From: Novosphingobium jiangmenense
GTDB taxonomy: Bacteria > Pseudomonadota > Alphaproteobacteria > Sphingomonadales > Sphingomonadaceae
DNA length: 57,573 bases
Assembly: GCF_015694345.1 (NCBI RefSeq)
Contig: NZ_JADQDC010000018.1
Location: 1 to 57,573, forward strand
Reading direction: 5' to 3'
A program made the translations under genes and the position numbers. Shown here piece after piece: positions 32,575 through 41,311 of the stretch. How positions within the stretch are numbered: the first letter of the stretch is position 1; each line of letters starts with the position of its first letter. The notes beneath the pieces were generated by a model. The model had not been told where the DNA came from, made no database searches, and was given only the letters and a program-made list of their open reading frames with translations.

Positions 32575-35421
32575 TCACCCCAACCGCGCCAATGCCGCCG
32601 CCAGGCGCTCGGCCTCGGCGGCGTGCATCGCGTGGTCGGCGCGCGCCTTTTCGACCGCTTCGGGCTTGGCCTTCTCGACGAACGAGGGATTGCCCAGACG
32701 CCCTTCGAGCGATTTGGCTTCCTTCTGCGAGACGGACAGCGCCTTCTCCAGACGCGCCTTTTCCGCCGCGATATCGATCACGCCTTCCAGCGGCACGACG
32801 ATATTGGCATCGCCAGCGCCTACCTGCATCGCCGCGCCTGCAGGAGCCGCCTCGAAGCGGATGCCGTTGAGGCGGGCGAGGCGCTCGATCGCGGCCGGGT
32901 TGGCCTGGATGATCGAGCGCGTCTGCGCCGAAGGCTCGGGCAGGTAGGCGTCGAGCTTGGCCCCCGGCGAAATGCCGAGTTCGTTCTTGGCCGTGCGCAG
33001 GTTCGAAACCAGCGCGATCAGCCATTCGACCTCGCGCTTGGCCGCTGCATCCACCGTGGCTTCCGGCTTCGGCCAGGCGGCCACGATCAGCTCGACATCA
33101 CGAGCCCCCAGCGCGTGCCACAGCTCTTCGGTCACGAAGGGCATGAACGGGTGGAGCATGACGAGGATCTGGTCGAGCACCCAGCCGGCGACCGCCTTGG
33201 TTTCCGCGTCGAAGTTGCCCTTGATCAGTTCGATGTACCAGTCGCAGAACTGGTCCCACACGAAGTGATAGACGGTGTTCGCCGCCGCATCGAAGCGCAG
33301 GTCGGCCATCGCCTGATCGAGCGCGGCGACGGTTTCCACCACCTCGCCGATGATCCACTTGTTGACCGCCGATGTGGCAGCAGGCGCGGCGACCGAGGTG
33401 CTGCCGGTGATGCCGTTGCTCTGGCAGAAGCGCGCGGCGTTCCACAGCTTCGTGGCGAAGTTGCGATAACCCTCGACGCGCTTCTCATCCATCTTCACGT
33501 CGCGGCCCTGGCTCTCCATCGCGCACATGAAGAAGCGCAGCGCATCCGCGCCGTACTTGTCGATCAGGCCGAGCGGATCGACCACGTTGCCCTTCGACTT
33601 CGACATCTTCGCGCCATCGGCGGCGCGGACGAGGCCGTGCAGGTAGAGCTTCTTCCACGGCACTTCCTTCATGAAGTGCAGCCCTTGCATCGCCATGCGC
33701 GCATCCCAGAAGAACAGGATGTCGAAGCCCGAAACGAGCAGGTCGTTGGGATAGTGCTTCTTCAGCAGCGGCGCGTCTTCATCCGGCCAGCCGAGCGTGG
33801 CGAAGGGCCAGAGGGCCGAGGAGAACCAGGTGTCGAGGACGTCTTCGTCGCGGGTCAACGTGACCGTAGACTCGGTGAAGGAGTGTCCTTCGTAATCTCG
33901 AACCTCACCAACCCAACCGACAACTTCGTTGCCATGCCGGTGGTAGGTGACGTTTTGAATGTCGATTTTCGGCTCAGCCAGCCCCTGTGCACGATAGTGT
34001 TCAATCGCGATGCGGCTGACTTCCGCTTCGTCTTCAGCGACAAATACATGCCCATCCGGCCCATACCACGCCGGAATCCGGTGCCCCCACCACAGTTGGC
34101 GGCTTACGCACCAGGGCTGGATGTTCTCCATCCAGTTGAAGAAGGTCTTCTCCCAGGTCTTCGGCACGATCTCGATCGCGCCCGAGCGCACCGCTTCCAT
34201 CGGCGCCTTCGCCAGCGTTTCGGCGTCGACATACCACTGGTCGGTCAACCAGGGTTCGATCACCACGCCGCCACGGTCGCCGAACGGCGTCTGGATCGTG
34301 CGCGGCTCGGCATCGTGCAGAACCGCGTTGCCTTCCTTGTCCTTCGTCACGTGCGGGATCAGGAAGCCGGCTTCCTTCATCCGCTCGACCACGAGCTTGC
34401 GCGCATCGAAGCGGTCGAGTCCCACGAACTCGGCGGGCACAAGCCCGTCGGCGGTCTGCACGACCTTGGCCTCGGCATCGAACATGTTGAGCATGTCGGC
34501 GGCCTTGATCCCGGCGCGCTTGCCCACTTCGAAGTCGTTGAAATCGTGCCCCGGCGTGATCTTCACCGCACCCGAACCCAGTTCCGGATCGGCGTGTTCG
34601 TCGGCCACCACCTTGAACCGGCGTCCGGTCAGTGGCTGCAGGATGTCCTTGCCGATGACCGACTTGTAGCGCTCGTCCTCGGGATGGACCGCCACGGCCA
34701 TGTCGGCAAGCATCGTCTCGGGGCGCGTGGTCGCCACCTCGATGTAATCGAGGCCGTCGTCGCGCTTCACGCCGTCCGCCAGCGGATACTTGAAGTGCCA
34801 GAATCCGCCCTGTGTCTCGCGCGTCTCGACCTCAAGGTCGGAGATCGCGGTCTTGAGCTTGGGGTCCCAGTTCACCAGCCGCTTGTCGCGGTAGATCAGC
34901 CCTTGGTTATAGAGGTCAACGAAGACCTTCACCACCGCGCGGGTGAAGTGCGGGTCCATCGTGAACTGCTCTCTGGACCAGTCCATCGAACAGCCCAGCC
35001 GACGCAGCTGGCCGGTGATCGCACCGCCGCTTTCGGCCTTCCACTCCCACACCTTCTCGACGAACTGCTCGCGCGTGTAGTTGGTGCGCTTGTCCTGCCG
35101 CGCTTCCATCTGGCGCTCGACCACCATCTGCGTGGCGATGCCGGCGTGGTCCATGCCGACCACCCACAGCGCATCCTTGCCGCGCAAACGCTCGTAGCGG
35201 ATCACCACGTCCTGCAGCGTATTGTCGAGCGCGTGGCCGATGTGGAGCGAACCGGTCACGTTCGGCGGCGGGTTGACGATGGTATAGGGCGCAGCGTCAG
35301 GCCGCTCGGGCCGGAACAGGCCGTTCTGTTCCCAATGGGCATACCACTTGGCCTCGATCCCGGCGGGTTCGAAAGTCTTGGCCAGTTCGCCGGAAGTCTG
35401 CGCTGAATTCGTCTCGGTCAT
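32575..35421 (-). CDS. valS: Valyl-tRNA synthetase
   Basis: Predicted 948-residue class I synthetase charging tRNA-Val. The HIGH motif is at residues 60-63 (PNVTGSLHIGHAL) and KMSKS at 605-609 (GAKMSKSKGNVVDP). The editing domain region (TTRPETMLADMAVAVHPED) and the C-terminal coiled coil (EKARLEKALSVSQKEAKSLE) are present. The start MTETNSAQ at 35421 was preferred over an in-frame ATG 12 codons upstream because AAGGCG precedes it; the longer form cannot be excluded. It is divergent from the Mla-type transporter operon. Confidence 0.96.
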   Translation of the reverse strand: MTETNSAQTSGELAKTFEPAGIEAKWYAHWEQNGLFRPERPDAAPYTIVNPPPNVTGSLHIGHALDNTLQDVVIRYERLRGKDALWVVGMDHAGIATQMVVERQMEARQDKRTNYTREQFVEKVWEWKAESGGAITGQLRRLGCSMDWSREQFTMDPHFTRAVVKVFVDLYNQGLIYRDKRLVNWDPKLKTAISDLEVETRETQGGFWHFKYPLADGVKRDDGLDYIEVATTRPETMLADMAVAVHPEDERYKSVIGKDILQPLTGRRFKVVADEHADPELGSGAVKITPGHDFNDFEVGKRAGIKAADMLNMFDAEAKVVQTADGLVPAEFVGLDRFDARKLVVERMKEAGFLIPHVTKDKEGNAVLHDAEPRTIQTPFGDRGGVVIEPWLTDQWYVDAETLAKAPMEAVRSGAIEIVPKTWEKTFFNWMENIQPWCVSRQLWWGHRIPAWYGPDGHVFVAEDEAEVSRIAIEHYRAQGLAEPKIDIQNVTYHRHGNEVVGWVGEVRDYEGHSFTESTVTLTRDEDVLDTWFSSALWPFATLGWPDEDAPLLKKHYPNDLLVSGFDILFFWDARMAMQGLHFMKEVPWKKLYLHGLVRAADGAKMSKSKGNVVDPLGLIDKYGADALRFFMCAMESQGRDVKMDEKRVEGYRNFATKLWNAARFCQSNGITGSTSVAAPAATSAVNKWIIGEVVETVAALDQAMADLRFDAAANTVYHFVWDQFCDWYIELIKGNFDAETKAVAGWVLDQILVMLHPFMPFVTEELWHALGARDVELIVAAWPKPEATVDAAAKREVEWLIALVSNLRTAKNELGISPGAKLDAYLPEPSAQTRSIIQANPAAIERLARLNGIRFEAAPAGAAMQVGAGDANIVVPLEGVIDIAAEKARLEKALSVSQKEAKSLEGRLGNPSFVEKAKPEAVEKARADHAMHAAEAERLAAALARLG

Positions 35422-35548
35422 GCGGCGCGCCTTGCCATCCCCACGGCTCCCCTGCAAGCATTCCGGGGAACCTGCGGCGTCGTTCCAACGTTACGGCGCT
35501 TGTGTTGCACTTGTCGCCCTGTCCGATTTCCCCCATGAAGCGGGCAAG

Positions 35549-36667
35549 ATGCGGGAACTGACCGATTTCCAGATTGAGGCCCCCGCGCAAGGGGAGGGCG
35601 CAACGCTCGCATTTCGCGGGCCGATGACCGTGTCCTCGCTCGGCCTGACCGACCAGCGGCTGCGCTCGATCAGCGATTCGATCAGCGAAATCGACCTCAC
35701 CGGCGTCACCCGGATGGACACGGTCGGCGCGTGGACCGTCTGGCGCCTCTCGCGCGACAACGACGCGAAGATCACCGGCTGCAGCGAGGAAGCGCAGAAG
35801 CTGGTCGACGCGATCCGCAAGGCCGATTCGAACGACCATTCGGTCACCGCCCATCGCCTGCCGCTGCTCGAGCGGGTGCCCGCCCATGTCGGCATGGTCA
35901 TGGCCGGGCTGGGGCATGGTGCGCTGCAGGTGCTCGGCTTCCTCGGCCAGGTGATCCTTTCGGTGGGCACGCTGGTGCGCCACCCTTCGCGCTTCCGCAT
36001 GAAGGCGCTGGTTCACCAGATGGAACTGGTCGGCGTCAACGCGCTCGCCATCATCGGCTTGATGAGCTTCCTCGTCGGCATCGTCATTGCCCAGCAGGGC
36101 GCGGTGCAGCTGCGCCAGTTCGGGGCGGAGATCTACACCGTCAACCTCGTCGGCCGCCTGACCTTGCGCGAACTGGGCGTGCTGATGACCGCGATCATGG
36201 TCGCGGGCCGCTCGGGCTCGGCCTTTGCCGCGCAGCTCGGCACGATGAAGCTGACCGAGGAGGTCGATGCCATGCGCACGATCGGCGTCTCGCCGATGGA
36301 AGCGCTGGTGGTGCCGCGCATCCTCGCCACGATGATCATGATGCCGCTGCTCGGCTTCTATTCGGCCTTCCTCGGCATCATCGGCGGCGCCTTCCTGTCG
36401 AGCGTGTCGCTCGGCATCCCGTTCTTCACGTTCCTCGCCCGCATCCAGGAAGTCGTTCCCTTGCACGACGTCTGGGTCGGCCTGACCAAGGCTCCCGTGT
36501 TCGGCCTGATCGTCGCGGTGGCCGGGTGCTATCAGGGCATCAACGTCAGGAACAACGCCGAGGAAGTGGGCACGCGCACCACCGCCGCGGTGGTCATGGC
36601 GATCTTCATGGTAATCGTGCTCGACGCGTTCTTCGCGGTGTTCTTCACCAACATCGGGTGGGGCTGA
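35549..36667 (+). CDS. mlaE: MlaE-type ABC permease with N-terminal STAS-like domain
   Basis: Predicted 372-residue inner-membrane permease of the Mla/Ttg2 phospholipid transport family. Residues 1-100 form a soluble STAS-like domain (RGPMTVSSLGLTDQRLRSIS, EIDLTGVTRMDTVGAW), a role that a separate MlaB protein fills in E. coli. The rest is the MlaE permease (MSFLVGIVIAQQGAVQLRQF, AGRSGSAFAAQLGTMKLTEEVDAM). Start 35549 follows GAAGCGGGC. It heads an operon with the ATPase, MCE protein and lipoprotein genes and overlaps the ATPase start (TGATG). The system moves lipids between the membranes and supports outer-membrane asymmetry. Confidence 0.9.
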   Translation: MRELTDFQIEAPAQGEGATLAFRGPMTVSSLGLTDQRLRSISDSISEIDLTGVTRMDTVGAWTVWRLSRDNDAKITGCSEEAQKLVDAIRKADSNDHSVTAHRLPLLERVPAHVGMVMAGLGHGALQVLGFLGQVILSVGTLVRHPSRFRMKALVHQMELVGVNALAIIGLMSFLVGIVIAQQGAVQLRQFGAEIYTVNLVGRLTLRELGVLMTAIMVAGRSGSAFAAQLGTMKLTEEVDAMRTIGVSPMEALVVPRILATMIMMPLLGFYSAFLGIIGGAFLSSVSLGIPFFTFLARIQEVVPLHDVWVGLTKAPVFGLIVAVAGCYQGINVRNNAEEVGTRTTAAVVMAIFMVIVLDAFFAVFFTNIGWG

Positions 36668-37557
36668 TGGACCAGACTGTCACCGCGCCCGAGGCTCTTG
36701 CCGATCTGCCCGATCCGTTCGAGGGCAAGTACCCGATCCGCGTGCGCGGCGTGCGCAACGTCTTCGGCACCCACGTGATCCACGATGGTCTCGATCTCGA
36801 CGTACGCCGGGGCGAGATCCTCGGTGTGGTCGGCGGTTCGGGCACCGGCAAGTCGGTGCTGATGCGCACGATAATCGGGCTGCAGATCCCCGATGCGGGC
36901 GAGGTCGACGTGCTCGGCAGTTCGATCACCGATGCGCGCGACGACGATGACATCGACATCCGCAGCCGCTGGGGCGTGCTGTTCCAGGGCGGCGCGCTGT
37001 TCTCCACGCTGACCGTGGCCGAGAACGTCGAAGTCCCCTTGCGCGAATTCTACCCCGAGATCAGCGACGAACTGCGCCACGAGATCGCGCGTTACAAGGT
37101 GCTGCTCTCCGGCCTCCCCGCCGAGGCGACGAGCAAGTACCCGGCCGAGCTTTCCGGCGGCATGAAGAAGCGCGCCGGGCTCGCCCGCGCCCTCGCGCTC
37201 GATCCCGAACTGCTGTTCCTCGACGAGCCCACCGCCGGGCTTGACCCGATCGGTGCAGCCGCCTTCGACCAGCTGATCCTCAAGCTCCAGCAGACGCTCG
37301 ACCTCACCGTCTTCCTGATCACCCACGATCTCGATACGCTTTACGAAATCTGTGACCGGGTGGCGGTGATTGCCGACAGGAAGGTGATCGCGGTGGGCAC
37401 GATTCCGGAACTGCTCGCGCTCGACCATCCCTGGATTCAGGAATACTTCAACGGCCCGCGCGGACGCGCGGCGCAGGATGCGCAAGCGCGGCATGACGCC
37501 GTGCGGGCAACACTTTCGGACGACGGGCGTTCTTCGCCTGATCCTGACGGGGCATAA
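36667..37557 (+). CDS. mlaF: MlaF-type ABC ATPase
   Basis: Predicted 296-residue ATP-binding protein of the lipid transporter. Walker A is GGSGTGKSVL near residue 57, the signature is LSGGMKKRAGLARAL, Walker B is LLFLDEPTAGLDP and the switch histidine is in LITHD. About 30 residues before the domain and about 35 after it extend the usual length. The start overlaps the permease stop. The MCE gene follows after 10 bp. Confidence 0.93.
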   Translation: MDQTVTAPEALADLPDPFEGKYPIRVRGVRNVFGTHVIHDGLDLDVRRGEILGVVGGSGTGKSVLMRTIIGLQIPDAGEVDVLGSSITDARDDDDIDIRSRWGVLFQGGALFSTLTVAENVEVPLREFYPEISDELRHEIARYKVLLSGLPAEATSKYPAELSGGMKKRAGLARALALDPELLFLDEPTAGLDPIGAAAFDQLILKLQQTLDLTVFLITHDLDTLYEICDRVAVIADRKVIAVGTIPELLALDHPWIQEYFNGPRGRAAQDAQARHDAVRATLSDDGRSSPDPDGA

Positions 37558-37567
37558 GGACTAGCCG

Positions 37568-38527
37568 ATGGAAACGCGCGCAAACCATATCTGGGTCGGG
37601 CTCGTCACGCTGGCACTGCTGGCGGCGACGGCCGTGCTGACCGTCTGGATCGCGCGCCTCAACCAGGGCGACCTCAACGAATACGACATCTTCTTCAAGC
37701 AGTCGGTCGATGGCTTGGCCAAGGGCTCGGAAGTGTCGTTCTCGGGCGTGCCTTCGGGCCAGGTCAAGGACATCGAACTGTGGGAGCGCGATCCCGAATT
37801 CGTGCGCGTGCGCATCGCGGTCGACCGCAAGGTGCCGATCCTGCAGGGCACCACCGCCAGCCTGCTCGGCAGCTTCACCGGCGTTTCCACGATCCAGCTG
37901 ACGGGCGCGGTCAAGGGCGCACCGCCGATCGAGTGCCCTTCGGAAAACAAGCGCGCGACCTGCCCCGAAGGCGTGCCGGTGATCCCGACCAAGCGCTCCG
38001 GCCTTGGCGAGATCCTGTCCAACGCACCGCTCCTGCTCGAACGCCTCGCCACGCTGACCGAGCGCCTGACCATGGTGCTGTCGGACAAGAACCAGAAGTC
38101 GATCGAGAACATCCTGTCGAACACCGACCGGCTGACCGGCAACCTCGCCGATGCCTCGCCCGACGTGAAGCGCACGCTGGCCGAACTGCAGGCAACGCTG
38201 CGGCAGGCCAACTACACGCTGGCAAGCTTCGAGAAGCTGACCAACTCGGCCGACACCATGCTCAACGATGAAGGCAATGGCCTCGCCCAGCAGCTGCGCA
38301 AGACGCTCAAGTCCGCGCAGGGTGCCGCCGATGCGCTGCAGGGCACGCTCAGCGAAGCCCGCCCCGCCGCGCGCCAGTTGAACGAACGCACGCTGCCCGC
38401 TGCCGAGGCTGCGATCCGCGATCTCCAGGCGACGACGCGGTCTTTGCGCGAAGTGACCGACCGCCTGAACGACCAGGGCGTCGGCGGCTTCGTTGGTGGC
38501 CCCAAGCTGCCCGACTACAAGAATTGA
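37568..38527 (+). CDS. mlaD: MCE-domain (MlaD-type) lipid-binding protein
   Basis: Predicted 319-residue protein with one N-terminal membrane helix (residues about 8-30, WVGLVTLALLAATAVLTVWI), one MCE domain (YDIFFKQSVDGLAKGSEVSF to about residue 120, with GSFTGVSTIQLTG) and a long helical C-terminal part that could form a tunnel-like coiled coil (TLAELQATLRQANYTLASFE). It would sit on the periplasmic side of the permease and pass lipid. The C-terminal extension is longer than that of E. coli MlaD (183 residues) and is typical of alphaproteobacterial forms. Confidence 0.9.
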   Translation: METRANHIWVGLVTLALLAATAVLTVWIARLNQGDLNEYDIFFKQSVDGLAKGSEVSFSGVPSGQVKDIELWERDPEFVRVRIAVDRKVPILQGTTASLLGSFTGVSTIQLTGAVKGAPPIECPSENKRATCPEGVPVIPTKRSGLGEILSNAPLLLERLATLTERLTMVLSDKNQKSIENILSNTDRLTGNLADASPDVKRTLAELQATLRQANYTLASFEKLTNSADTMLNDEGNGLAQQLRKTLKSAQGAADALQGTLSEARPAARQLNERTLPAAEAAIRDLQATTRSLREVTDRLNDQGVGGFVGGPKLPDYKN

Positions 38528-38534
38528 GGAGGCG

Positions 38535-39113
38535 ATGAAGATGATCCGCAAAGCCCTGATTGTCCCCGCGCTCCTTGCCGCTCTCTCGGGCTGCGTCAGC
38601 CTCGGCCCCAAGGTGCCGGATACGCTGCTTGCGCTCACCCCCACCGCCGCGCCCGCCGCAGGCAGCGGCACCAGCGGCACTTTCGCCAATGCGCTGGTGG
38701 TGATGGAGCCTTCTGCCGAGGCGCGTCTCGCCGTCACCCGCGTGCCGGTGCAGATCGACGATGCCAACGTCGCCTATCTCAAGAAGACGATGTGGGTCGA
38801 ACGCCCCTCGCGCCTGTTCCAGCGCCTGCTTGCCGAAACCATCCGCGCGCGCGGCTCGCGCCTCGTGATCGAGAGCGACCCCGGCGCTGCGGGCCTACAC
38901 CTCTCCGGCCGCCTGCTCGACATGGGCTACGACGCCCGCACCCGCTCCGCCGTGGTTCGCTACGATGCGGTCAAGGAAGCCGGCGGCCGCGTCGAGACGA
39001 AGCGCTTCGAAAGCACGGTCCCGGTGGCAGAGGCCGAGGCCAGGTACGTCGGCCCGGCGCTGAACGAGGCGGCGAATGCCGTCGCCAAGCAGGTGGCGGA
39101 CTGGGTTAGCTGA
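38535..39113 (+). CDS. ABC-transport auxiliary lipoprotein (PqiC/YmbA-like)
   Basis: Predicted 192-residue lipoprotein with lipobox LSGC, ending the lipid-transporter operon. The body (ALVVMEPSAEARLAVTRVPV, PSRLFQRLLAETIRARG, LHLSGRLLDMGYDA) matches the ABC-type transport auxiliary lipoprotein family that accompanies MCE systems in many alphaproteobacteria. GAGGAGG lies so close to ATG 38535 that the next in-frame ATG at 38541 could be the true start. The lipoprotein probably sits in the outer membrane and meets the MCE protein; MlaA and MlaC genes are absent here. Confidence 0.88.
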   Translation: MKMIRKALIVPALLAALSGCVSLGPKVPDTLLALTPTAAPAAGSGTSGTFANALVVMEPSAEARLAVTRVPVQIDDANVAYLKKTMWVERPSRLFQRLLAETIRARGSRLVIESDPGAAGLHLSGRLLDMGYDARTRSAVVRYDAVKEAGGRVETKRFESTVPVAEAEARYVGPALNEAANAVAKQVADWVS

Positions 39114-39127
39114 ATCTCGGGGTGGGT

Positions 39128-39823
39128 TTAGGCCCGCGCCAGCCCCGCAAACCTTGCCGCCGCCGCGAACGCCGCCGCGCGCTTCTCGCGCCGCTCCATC
39201 GCCTCGGCGTCCTTGCCCCAGAGTTCGGCCTGCCAGTCCTCCTCGAGGTTGGCGGCATCCCACAGGGCATCGAGGTCAGCGTCGGTCTGCAGCGCGGCGA
39301 GGCCGATCACCAGCGAGGCGGCGAGGCTGGTGGTGTTGCGCAAGGCGGCAAGCTGGAACGCATCGAGCGCTTCGAGTTCATCGCGCAGGGCGGCCAGCGT
39401 CTCGACCGGTTGCGGTTTGTGGATGATGCCGGTGACGCGCACGAACTGCACGCCCAGCCGCGCTTCGGCGCTGGCCAGCAGCGGTTCCCACATCAGCCGC
39501 TGGCGCGCGGCGAAGGCCTCGTCCGGCTCGGCGCGATAGCACAGCGTGTCGGTCTCGGCGTAAGGCAGGATTTCCCCGATCACCGAGGCGCGGTCTCCCG
39601 CCACCACGTCGATCGCGTAGTCCGCCATGTCGCGGAAGAGGAACAGCGCAGGGTCGATTTCCTCGCCTTGCGCTGCCCACTCCGCCGCCATGGCTTCGGC
39701 CAGAGCTTGCGTCGGGACCACTTGCGGCCTGCCGCCGACGGTCTTGATCGCCCGGCCATCGAGCCTCACCCCGAAGCCGCCCTGTGCCGCCTCGACTGTC
39801 ACTGCCTTGTAGAAACGCTTCAT
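39128..39823 (-). CDS. ATP12 family F1-ATPase assembly chaperone
   Basis: Predicted 231-residue ATP12 homologue. In mitochondria ATP12 binds the free alpha subunit of F1-ATPase; alphaproteobacterial forms are thought to do the same. It starts MKRFYKAVTVEAAQGGFGVRLDGRAIKT and shows MAAEWAAQGEEIDPALF, ETDTLCYRAEPDEAF and WEPLLASAEARLGVQF. No signal peptide. It is the last gene of a minus-strand string of at least six genes and lies two bases downstream of the small membrane-protein gene. Confidence 0.92.
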   Translation of the reverse strand: MKRFYKAVTVEAAQGGFGVRLDGRAIKTVGGRPQVVPTQALAEAMAAEWAAQGEEIDPALFLFRDMADYAIDVVAGDRASVIGEILPYAETDTLCYRAEPDEAFAARQRLMWEPLLASAEARLGVQFVRVTGIIHKPQPVETLAALRDELEALDAFQLAALRNTTSLAASLVIGLAALQTDADLDALWDAANLEEDWQAELWGKDAEAMERREKRAAAFAAAARFAGLARA

Positions 39824-39825
39824 AT

Positions 39826-40059
39826 CTATTCCGGAGTACGCCACCGCCGCGCGACGATGCGCGGCAGGAAGAAGAAGTCCCACAGGCCGGCGAGGGCCAG
39901 GACGATGCCTGCGATCGGCGGGAGCGCAGCCAGCGGGCCCGGCCCCTTGCCCGCCTGCACCAGCACGCCGAGCAGCACCAGCACCGCGCCCGAAGCGCGC
40001 ACCGCCTGCAGCATGAAATAGCGGCCCATTGCCGGGTCCTTGGCTGCAGGATCGCTCAC
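39826..40059 (-). CDS. Small two-helix membrane protein
   Basis: Predicted 77-residue protein with two hydrophobic segments (AVLVLLGVLVQAG and IAGIVLALAGLWDFFF) and an arginine-rich end (LPRIVARRWRTPE). No family is recognised with confidence. It overlaps the HAD hydrolase gene by four bases and precedes the ATP12 gene by two, so it belongs to the same transcript. A role in membrane enzyme assembly next to ATP12 would be speculative. Confidence 0.75.
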   Translation of the reverse strand: MSDPAAKDPAMGRYFMLQAVRASGAVLVLLGVLVQAGKGPGPLAALPPIAGIVLALAGLWDFFFLPRIVARRWRTPE

Positions 40060-40712
40060 GCAATCCTCCCCAGCAGCGCGCGCAGGTCATCGATGCTCGT
40101 CGCCACCGCCTCGGCCCCTGCTTCGAGCAGTTCCTCGGTCTCGTGATAGCCCCAGTCGACCCCGAACGCGCGCACGCCCGCGTTCACGCCCATGTGGATG
40201 TCATAGACGGTGTCGCCGATCATCGCCGTCCGCGCGCGATCGGCCCCGGCATCGGCGATGCACTGCTCGATCATCGAGGGATCGGGCTTGGAAGGGTGCC
40301 GGTCTGCCGTCTGCAGCGAGACGAAGTGGCCGGTCAGCCCGTGCGCGGCGAGGCAGTGGGCAAGGCCCCGGTCGGACTTGCCGGTGGCGACGGCGAGTTG
40401 CCAGCCTTGCCCCGCAAGTTCCTCGATCAGCGTGGCGATGCCTTCATAGAGCGGCTCGGCCACCGACCCTGCCGCGCGGCGGGCGCGGAAGGCATCCTTG
40501 TAGAGTTCGGTCAGGCTGGCGTGTTCGTGATGCTCGCCCTGCGGGTGCAACTGGCGCATCGCCTCGTGCAGCGACAGGCCGACGACGCGGCGGGTCAACT
40601 GGCGCTCGGGCGGGATCAGGCCCGCAGCCTTGAACGCCGCGTCCATCGCCGCGCAGATATCGGCCTGGCTGTCGACCAGCGTGCCGTCGCAATCGAAGAT
40701 CGCCAATCTCAC
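40056..40712 (-). CDS. HAD-IA family hydrolase (phosphoglycolate-phosphatase-like)
   Basis: Predicted 218-residue haloacid-dehalogenase-type phosphatase. Motif I is IFDCDGTLVDSQ with the nucleophilic and acid/base aspartates, motif II lies in AVATGKSDRG, the lysine in HPSKPDP, and motif IV in MIGDTVYDIHMGVNAG. It resembles phosphoglycolate phosphatase (Gph) and similar small-phosphate scavengers, but substrate cannot be fixed. It overlaps the PaiB-like gene by four bases and the small membrane-protein gene by four bases. Confidence 0.9.
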   Translation of the reverse strand: MRLAIFDCDGTLVDSQADICAAMDAAFKAAGLIPPERQLTRRVVGLSLHEAMRQLHPQGEHHEHASLTELYKDAFRARRAAGSVAEPLYEGIATLIEELAGQGWQLAVATGKSDRGLAHCLAAHGLTGHFVSLQTADRHPSKPDPSMIEQCIADAGADRARTAMIGDTVYDIHMGVNAGVRAFGVDWGYHETEELLEAGAEAVATSIDDLRALLGRIA

Positions 40713-41311
40713 GACACCAGCCTCCGCATCAGTTCGGCAATCGCCGGGGAGCCTTCTGCCTCCAGCCCCGCCGCCACGCGCGCCCGGTCATCCGCGCTCT
40801 TGTTCTGCGATAGCTTGAAGGTGGGCCGCCATGCCAGCACTTCCATCTCGAAGCCGACGATGCCGCCCATCATCTGCCGCAGCTTGTCCTCGGGCATCTT
40901 GTCCATGGTCCATGGCGTACCTTCGGAAACGCGCGCCTCGTACGCATCCGAGACGGTCTCGAGCAGTCCGCGCAGGCCATCCTGATCCATCCGCCGCACC
41001 CGGCCTTCCAGCTCGAGCGCAACGTAGTTCCACGTCGGCACTTGCGCAGGATCGGCATACCAGCGGGGCGAGACATAGCCGTCTGGCCCGTTGATCACCG
41101 CCAGCGCCATCATCCCGTCGAGATGCCGGGTGAGGGCATTGCCGCGCGCAAGGTGGAACTGCACTGCACCGTCGCCGGTCGAGTGCAGCGGCACATGCGC
41201 CACGCGCGGACCGTCCGGCACCGTGGCAAAGACCATCCCGAACCCGATCTCGGCAATCAGCGCCTCGAGCAGGTCGCGGTCGTCATGCCGGAAGGACGGG
41301 TTGGGGTGCAT
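40709..41311 (-). CDS. FMN-binding negative transcriptional regulator (PaiB-like)
   Basis: Predicted 200-residue PaiB-family protein with the split-barrel flavin fold. Recognisable parts are AHVPLHSTGDGAVQFHLARG, GPDGYVSPRWYADPAQVPTWNY and IVGFEMEVLAWRPTFKLSQN. The name comes from Bacillus PaiB; a true DNA-binding role for proteobacterial members is doubtful, and a flavin- or haem-binding role is equally possible. It is embedded in the minus-strand housekeeping string, one base from the pseudouridine synthase stop. Confidence 0.88.
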   Translation of the reverse strand: MHPNPSFRHDDRDLLEALIAEIGFGMVFATVPDGPRVAHVPLHSTGDGAVQFHLARGNALTRHLDGMMALAVINGPDGYVSPRWYADPAQVPTWNYVALELEGRVRRMDQDGLRGLLETVSDAYEARVSEGTPWTMDKMPEDKLRQMMGGIVGFEMEVLAWRPTFKLSQNKSADDRARVAAGLEAEGSPAIAELMRRLVS

